Both the position numbers and the translations under genes were made by a program. Positions 57,067-64,000 of a stretch of 64,000 nucleotides of DNA are shown piece after piece. This DNA is from Malania oleifera (taxonomy: Eukaryota; Streptophyta; Magnoliopsida; Santalales; Ximeniaceae), in assembly GCF_029873635.1 (NCBI RefSeq), contig NC_080426.1, positions 58,932,673 through 58,996,672 of the forward strand, written 5' to 3'. Position 1 is the first letter of the stretch, and each line of letters begins with the position of its first letter. The notes below the pieces were generated by a model. It was not told the DNA's origin. It made no database searches and saw nothing but the letters and a program-made list of their open reading frames with translations.

Positions 57067-59400
57067 TGATTAATAGTCTGGAATTCAGAGCGATCCTTTA
57101 CCCAACCACGAGAAAGGCAGCAATTAAAGGCTTGGGAACTGAGAAGGAGCAAAGAAGCATGCTAATGACAAAGATTCCACCATAGCCTGAATAAATTGAT
57201 CTGTGTTTCAATCACTGAAGTGGAAAACCTTTTGCTATTTGACTTACTTCATGTGATGCTTTTGTTATCTTTGTTTTTCTTTTGTAATCCTTTGACTATT
57301 TCATTCAATAAAATTATGTATTTTCATTATGAACTCAAGTGCCAAGAATTTGTTTGCTTGTGTTTCATATGAGAATTAGGAAAACAACAATACCAGTATT
57401 CATGAGCCATAAAATGATGAAAGTTCAAGCTAAGAAAGGGAGGATAAAAAGGATGAAACAATTTTCCTCACCCTATGGATTTACGCATCAAAAAGCATGA
57501 AATAGTGTTGTTTGTTCCATAGGTTTATGCTGCTCATCACTTTTGTTTTGATCAAATGATAGATGGTCATCCTTGGTCGGCTGGTTTTCCTACAAAAAGA
57601 ACCAAGCATTGACTTATCACTTGTTACACAATTTGAGCCTAGATGTCAAGCCTTTTCTTCTAAAAAGTCATTTTCCAAAATTAAGTTGGGTTCGGAATTG
57701 CAGAAGTCTAACAAATTATAGGAGACAACAATTGACTACCTAAAATGATAGCAGACCCTTTTTATAGCTACCTAGAAAGAGGATTGAGAAACTAAAAATT
57801 ATTTTTCTAACCCCATTGAGCTCAAAATATTCAATTCTTGATTTATCCCATCAAAGGATCACACCCCACACTGGGGTAATTTTAAAAGGTTTAGTCCTAA
57901 ATGGAGATCGAATGAAAATGAAGTTTAAACTCCTCCATAAAAGATTATGAAAGGTGTAGCAAAAGGAAGGCATGAAAAATAGAAAAAAGAAAGAAAGAGA
58001 AAAAGAAAATAAGGGACATACACCACATGTGATCCTCAACCAATGATTACCTTTGATAATATCAACAAAATTTGAACCTTATTATTCCCCTTTATTCTTT
58101 GACCTTTATCCCCTAAGCCTACATTTTAGTCCTATCAAAAGACCTGACCAAATTGGTACGCATTGTTGTCTCTAATGATCTGTCAGACTCAATGTTGAGT
58201 TTAAACTACGTAATAACCTAATCCTGAAAGGGCACATAGGCAGCTTGTTCAAAAGGACATGTTCGGTCGATACTTTGCAAATGCTTTGCCACAAACTGGG
58301 GTAGAAGATATCATTTGGGGAAGGGATTTTTTAGCCTTAGTTTCCTTATTTTTATGAGAACCCGTATCTCGAGGCCTATGTTTCGTCTTGAGTCCCAAAG
58401 TCCATATTGAGATCAAAATAGGGGTAGAGTTTCAATAAAGTACGAACAAATAGCCTGAACAAGAAAGTGACATTGGCTTTCCAAAAAAAGACAGAAAGGG
58501 AAATGTTTCCTTCTTCAAAACTGGGGCAATGGATGAAGGAAGAAAATTAGTCATCCAGCCTGATAGACTAACATGACTTTCGAATGCAAGTATAAAATTT
58601 TCCTTTCAAAATAGCATGAACATAGTAGAACATCTATTTTGTGTGTATGACCTTTTGACTTGCAAATTAATGTCCAAAATGCATGATTACTCATCTACAA
58701 AAACCCCTTTCGTCCCTCAAAAGCTTCAAAGAATGAGTGGATAGTCAAAGAAGTATCCCACAATGCTCGCTGATTCACTAGGAGTTAATTCAGATTTGTT
58801 TACTCAAGTGGAATTTGAAAATCTGGTCAAGGATAGTTACATATGAATGTAACTAGGGCAGATCAGAAGTTGAAAGCTTGGCCGAGAATGTAACTGGGGC
58901 AAATGATAGAACCAATTCGGGGACCCTCATATTGGATTGGAATTTGAAAAATGGCTAATGATAGAGTTGAGATTGTTGATTACTAGCACATTGGAAGAAG
59001 AAAGCTCATGCATCAACATGCATTTCATGCATTGTATAGAAAAGAAAATACACACTGCATATACATTATTTCATGCAACATGCATATATCCCTGCATTCA
59101 AGATCACAGTTAGCCACATGCATACATATAGTAATAGAGCACCATTCATTCATACTTATCCTATTGAATAGGCTTTTTGAATAACCCTTTTAAATTCTTG
59201 ATTGAATCATTCTTGTCCTGAGGATATTTGAAACTGGGATAGTTGACCCAAGTACAGAATGACATCCTTTGAAACTAAGGCAGCTGACCCCGGACATAGA
59301 ATGACAACTTTGAGATAGGGGCACAGGTCTTTGAATCCTAAAATATGTCTTTAACATTCAGATGATCCTTTTCATAATTTTTAGAATTTACTATGGTACT
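57067..59400 (+). other. 3' untranslated region of the Tat/Ogre-like element
   Basis: Starts with a TTTCATTCAATAAAATTATG segment (about 57300-57320) resembling a polyadenylation region that normally follows pol, although pol is absent. 57545-57890 and 59220-59310 match the reverse complement of 5850-6190 and 2355-2460. No gene is seen. Confidence 0.6.
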
Positions 59401-59459
59401 CAGGGTTCGTCTTGGTATGATTCATCATTTGCTGTGGTACTTGGGTTTCCTCTCTGTGT

Positions 59460-61564
59460 CTGTCCTTTACCTTCTCTATCAACTTCATCAATTCTATGTC
59501 ATTTTTTTGGGCTGCTTTAATCCTTTCGTGTAGGATAAGCTATACCACCAGGTTGGTAATAAATGCATTGTGATCACTCTCTACTAACTCTACACTTAGC
59601 CTCCCCAAGTCTATCTAGATCGGGCGCTGAATTTCTGCTGCTAACAATGTCGCTATCATGGATTTTCAGTTCAGCGCATCAGCCACCACATTTTCTTTAC
59701 CTGAATCATAGCTGATAGTACAATCATAATCCTTGATGAGCTCTAACCATTTTATTTGCCACATTTTCAACTCCTTATGCATGAAGAAGTACTTTAAACT
59801 TTTATGGTCTGAAAATATTTCACATCTCTCTTCGTATAGATAATGCCTCCAAATTTTTAATGCATGTACCACTGCAACCAATTCTAGGTCATGGGTGGGA
59901 TAATTTTCAATTGTCTAGAGGCATAAGCTAATACTTGGCCCTGCTGCATTAATATACATCTGAGGCCCCTCAAAGATGTGTCACAGTAGATCACGTAACC
60001 ATCACCTCCCAATGGAATAGTCAATACTAGTGTAGTGATGAACCTCTGTTTCAATTCCTTGAAACTCTACTCACAACTATCATCTTATTCAAATCTGACA
60101 TTCTTTTTGGTTAGTCATGTCAGAGGCCCTGATAATATTGAGAATTCTTTTACAAACTGACGGTAATATCCCGCCAGTCCCAAGAAACTCCTAATTTCCT
60201 GAACGTTCCTCGGCCTGGCCCAATTCACTACTGCCTTTATCTGGCTGGGATCTACTGAAATTTCATCCCCTGATATAATATGCCCATAAACATAGCTTTC
60301 TCTAACCATAATTCACATTTGCTAAACTTGACATACAATTTTTTTCCGTGATCATTTGAAGTACTAGCCTTAGATGTGTCTCATGCTCCTCAAAACTCCT
60401 TGAGTAGACCAGTATGTCATCAATGAAAATCACAATGAACTGGTCAAAATATTGGTGAAAGATTCTATTCGTCAAATTCATGAATAAAATAGGAGCATTC
60501 GTCGGACCAAATGGCATAACTAGAAATTCATAATGCCCATACCTGGTCTTGAAAGCTTTCTTCGAAACATCTTCTGATTTAACTTTCACCTGATGATAAC
60601 CTGACCGGAGGTCGATCTTGGAATAGACCCGTGTACCCTGAAGCTGATCAAATAAGTCATCTATATGGGGTAAAGGATACATGTTCTTAATTGTTACTTT
60701 GTTTATTTCTATATAATCTATGCACATCCTCATAGTCTCGTCTTTCTTTTTTACAAATAAAAATGGAGCTCCCTAGAGCGATACACTAGATCTAATAAAC
60801 CTTTTATTTAATAAACCCTATGACTGATCCTTTAATTCTCCCAATTATATTGGAGCCATTCAGTAAGGAGCTTTAGAAGCTAGTGCTGTCCCTAGAAGTA
60901 CGTCGATAGCAAAGTCTACCTCGCAATTGGGAGGTAACCTAAGTAGTTCCTTTAGAAAAACATCTGAAAACTCTTTTACTACTAGTGTAATGATAAGCTT
61001 CAATTCATTTTCTATCACCTCCTTTACATAGGTTATAAACCCCTGACATCCATCCAGGAGTAGTCTTCTCGGCTGTATGGCTGAATTTAACTGAAGTGGG
61101 GAATGAACCTGTGACCCCACAAATCTGAATTCTTGCTTTCTCAGTGGTATAAATATCACCTCTTTCAGATGACAGTCAATATTAGCATAGCTAGCTGCGA
61201 ACCAGTCCATACCCAGTATCACATAAAATCCATGCATATCTAGCACAATTAGGTCAGCTGGTAATACTCTCCCCTAAATATCTATTGGATATCCCTTAAG
61301 CACCCTATGACACCTCACCACTGACCCTGTCAGTGTTGTTATTGACAATTCAACATCTAATAACTGTGTCTCAACACCAGACAATTTAACGTATCCCGCA
61401 GACACAAAAAAATGGGTGGCACCTAAATCAAATAAAATAATAGTTTGATATGATAAAGCAGTAAGGGTACCTGTTATGACGTTGCCTACGACCTCTGCAT
61501 CTCCCAGCGTCAAAGCATATACCCTCGCCGGAGCTACATTCCTCTGCTGGCCTCCACTGGGCAC
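59460..61564 (-). pseudogene. Gypsy protease, reverse transcriptase and RNase H
   Basis: Minus-strand pieces appear in pol order. Protease (61274-61564) carries LFDLGATHFF, where the catalytic D-S/T-G has become D-L-G. A linker (60860-61246) has VILGMDWFAASYA. RT (60302-60733) has [40 protein letters not shown] and an intact FIDDILVYS catalytic motif. RNase H (59666-59881) has [14 protein letters not shown] and ENVVADAL. The integrase is missing: similarity fades near KLIEKVKDRH at about 59465. Stops and frame breaks separate all pieces. The style fits the Del/Tekay group, but without the integrase and chromodomain that is tentative. Confidence 0.9.
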
Positions 61565-61576
61565 CTGATAACCTCC

Positions 61577-62555
61577 TTAATAAGGTTTGGGAGTAGGAGT
61601 GAAACTAGGTGGTGTAGGGCAATCTCGCACCAAATGTCTCGGACTACCATAGCGATAACAGATGCCTCTACCCACTCGACACTGTCCCAAGTGTCTCTGT
61701 CCACATGTCTGACATAAAAGGGTAGGTCTGTACTCCCAAAACCTCACGGCCTCTAGTCTTTTGCCTCTGTCCTCTGCCATAATTTCCTCTCCTCCATTAA
61801 CCCCAACTAGATCTTTGCTGAAAGCCTAAAGGCGTGGACCTATTCTTCAGTTCTTACTCCTCTGTACCCATCAACTCACTGGCCTATGCCATAGCTGCTT
61901 TGTCTACCAACTTAGAAAAGTCCTGCACTTTCAACACTACTACCAGCTTATAAATTTCTCTCCTAAGGCCTCTTTCAAATTGTCTCGCCTTCTTTGCCTC
62001 ATCGGGTATGATATACAGGGCGAAGCGGGACAAATCTATAAACCTCACCACGTACTACCGGATTGTTTGCTGTACCTTCATGAATTCTTCCACTTTGGCC
62101 TTTTTAGTAGTGGCTGGGAAATATTTTTCAAATAAAAACTCACTAAAACGGCACCAGGTCATAGTTATAGACACCACCCTCTGCCCCTCAAATAGTTTTA
62201 CCACAGTCCACTATCTTTCAACCTCTCTTGTCAGTTTATAGGTGGCAAATAAGACTCTTTGCTTCTCCATACACTGCAACACCACCAAAACCTTCTCAAT
62301 TTCCTGCATCCAGCTCTTGACGACTGCAGAATCAGCTCCTTTTGAAAATGCAAGAGGGTTCATCTTGGTGAATTTCTCTATTGTACACTCATGGCTTGCA
62401 AAAGGGCCTCCTTGCTCCCTGGAACTCTGTGCGATCTTAGCCATGACTTGCTGAGCTACACTACATAATACCGCATCTAAATCAGCTCCGCCTACACCTG
62501 AGGGCCCTGCACCCTCACTACCACTCATATGAGCATTACCACCACCCAAGTCCAT
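61577..62555 (-). pseudogene. Gypsy gag with degenerate zinc knuckle
   Basis: From ATG at 62555 the minus strand gives a Gly-rich start, then a capsid-like part (IEKFTKMNPLAFSKGAD, VKSWMQEIEKVLVVLQCMEK, VLFATYKLT), then a broken stretch. The segment at 61577-61780 ends with two Cys-rich motifs. The knuckle CYRYGSPRHLVRDC has lost its second Cys (now Tyr). The frame is interrupted between 62211 and 61780. Protease follows directly on the same strand. Confidence 0.85.
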
Positions 62556-62852
62556 ACTCGAAAGACAATAAACATGACTTAAGGACCCTGCCCTTATAAG
62601 TTATCTATGTAACCAAAACTCACGATATCCCTTCTATCTTGACATCCTTATCTTAATTCAAGATTCAGTTCTACACTTTAGAAACACAACCCGACAATTG
62701 TTTACCATGACTCTCCTAAAATCATCACTCCGAGAAAGACACATAAACCACCATGGAAGTCCGGCCTCCAAACCACAGAACAAAATCTCAAATCCTTTTC
62801 CTATACTCTGGTATTGTTTCTGCTGCACTCTAGAGTCTACAGAATCTAGCAA

Positions 62853-62870
62853 CCTAGGCTCTGATACCAA
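62853..62870 (-). other. Gypsy primer-binding site
   Basis: Minus strand TTGGTATCAGAGCCTAGG lies two bases after the LTR end (GGTCATTACA) and fits initiator tRNA-Met. Confidence 0.88.
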
Positions 62871-62872
62871 AC

Positions 62873-64000
62873 TGTAATGACCTACCTATTTTCCTATATA
62901 TATATTTTCAACATAACCATATATATAATAATTATAATATTTTGCTAAACTAATATAGTCATGATCAACTTGGACCCATGGGTGCCGAGGATATACCTGT
63001 CATACAACTTTGATACCTAAGCAGTGAAAAATGTAAATCACATACATGTCATACAACACCAGACACAATACCAGAATTCTCCTAAACCTATGTACAATCA
63101 TCCACAAAAGGACCAGAAAGTACCCTAGGGTCATATCCCAATAACCATTTTGACCTTACTCAACTACTTACCCTTCTAATAGGGTAGTTCGATCAATCTC
63201 TACTGTTGCGGAGCTCTATCCGCCCTTCTATCTGGATTTCTTGAAATATTTGTAATGCTAGAGTGAGACACCTCTCAGTAAGAGAGATAAACTAACATCC
63301 GTGTATGGCAGCATGGGTATTTCCATGTGGTAAATATATACTATACATAAATCACATCCTTAAAAATTGTCTGTTTAATTTCTGAATAAACATAATTAGT
63401 CATAACGTACATATCATGCTATATTTCTGTAACATGTAAATCATTTTATATAATTGTACAATAAATGAAATAATACCTTGGATGAATAACTAGCTGATGT
63501 CATGTCTTACCCCCACATGACTAGGTTGTGCGGCCTGAAGGCAGGACCTAGTAATGGCTGGCCAACCACGCTAAGTTAAACATAAGTCTGTAATTACAAT
63601 GGGCTTGCCCCTCCTGCTCCGAACTGCCAGAGGGACACCTGTACTACCATGAAGCCACATCGACTGCCATCTCCCACACTCTATCTACGGTACCGTGCTT
63701 CATGAAACCAAACTAAGCCATCTGGATTCTAATATCATATAGTATGTTTCAAATACTGATACATGGCTATTTCACATTTATAATAATATCTTGCATGATA
63801 GTATTTTTCATGAAATCTGACACATCATACATAATCACGACATCTGCGCTTGCATATCATAACATGTAAGTCACGGTATCTGCGCCAACCATATCATATC
63901 GTATAAATAATGACATCTACATTGGTCATATCATATCATATAAATTGCAGTATCTGCACCGGCATATCTTATCGTATAAATCACGGCATCCGCGCTGGCA
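62873..64000 (-). repeat. Gypsy 5' LTR, right end outside window
   Basis: Starts TGTAATGACC on the plus strand, next to the primer site. The block at 63510-63600, read on the minus strand (GGCCGCACAACCTAGTCATG), is related to the same region of the LTRs at 28217 and 33452, so the elements share an LTR lineage. From about 63835 on there are four to five imperfect units of about 40-48 bp with CACGRCATCTGCGCTGGCAT-like cores. Confidence 0.75.

Larger units (their letters stand above)
49656..59400 (+). mobile_element. Tat/Ogre-like LTR retrotransposon, pol missing, 3' end interrupted
   Basis: The 5' LTR (49656-54171) starts TGTAGACA like the element at 1-11856 and ends GTTGTGACA. Primer site, duplicated leader, decayed gag (55660-57066) and a 2.3 kb 3' untranslated region follow, with no protease, reverse transcriptase or integrase in between. 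The 3' region matches the reverse complement of 2300-6200. It ends in or just before 59460, where an unrelated minus-strand Gypsy fragment begins, so the 3' LTR is not seen. The exact right boundary is uncertain. Confidence 0.8.

Overview
This window is nuclear DNA of a land plant, almost certainly an angiosperm. The evidence is one complete seven-exon WSD1-type wax ester synthase gene and a surrounding set of plant LTR retrotransposon lineages: Tork-like Copia, Athila-like Gypsy, Tat/Ogre-like Gypsy and a Del/Tekay-like Gypsy, with the primer-binding sites usual for them. I cannot name the species. The sequence is AT-rich, full of microsatellites and mostly repetitive.

Layout. (1) 1-11856 is a minus-strand Tat/Ogre-like element whose 3' LTR runs off the left edge. 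Its internal part holds tandem repeats, a conserved untranslated leader and scrambled fragments of another LTR element, but no recognisable gag or pol. (2) 12873-36732 is one minus-strand Tork-like Copia element (target duplication GTTTG on both sides) opened by three insertions: an LTR-like element at 13763-16046 (CAATA), a gag-only Athila-like element at 19491-26481 (CGCAT), and a second LTR-like element at 26534-35878. Inside the last lies a further LTR retrotransposon at 28217-35743 (TGATC on both sides). (3) 36738-46456 is a low-repeat island with the intact wax ester synthase gene at 39062-44629. (4) 46457-49655 holds two nested LTR-like elements of the same family as 13763-16046. (5) 49656 to about 59400 is a plus-strand Tat/Ogre-like element with a 4.5 kb LTR, a gag pseudogene and no pol. 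(6) About 59460-64000 is a decayed minus-strand Gypsy element carrying gag, protease, reverse transcriptase, RNase H and part of an LTR.

Main discovery. The retrotransposon at 28217-35743 has matching LTRs, a tRNA-Met primer-binding site, a polypurine tract and a perfect target duplication, yet carries no pol. In place of pol is an uninterrupted 220-codon frame (32411-33073) encoding a WUSCHEL-related homeobox (WOX)-like homeodomain, with its own TATA box. It reads in the same direction as the element, so it looks like host developmental-regulator sequence captured by a retrotransposon.

A second unexplained pattern is in the LTR-like family at 13763, 26534 and 46961. Each copy carries, at a corresponding internal place, a cluster of short near-palindromic motifs, but the motif differs completely between copies (GGTCGACC, CAGACGTCTG, and a GGTTCGGxxGCCCGA type).

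The only conventional host gene is the wax ester synthase. The WOX-like frame may or may not be expressed. All other protein-coding sequence is decayed retrotransposon.
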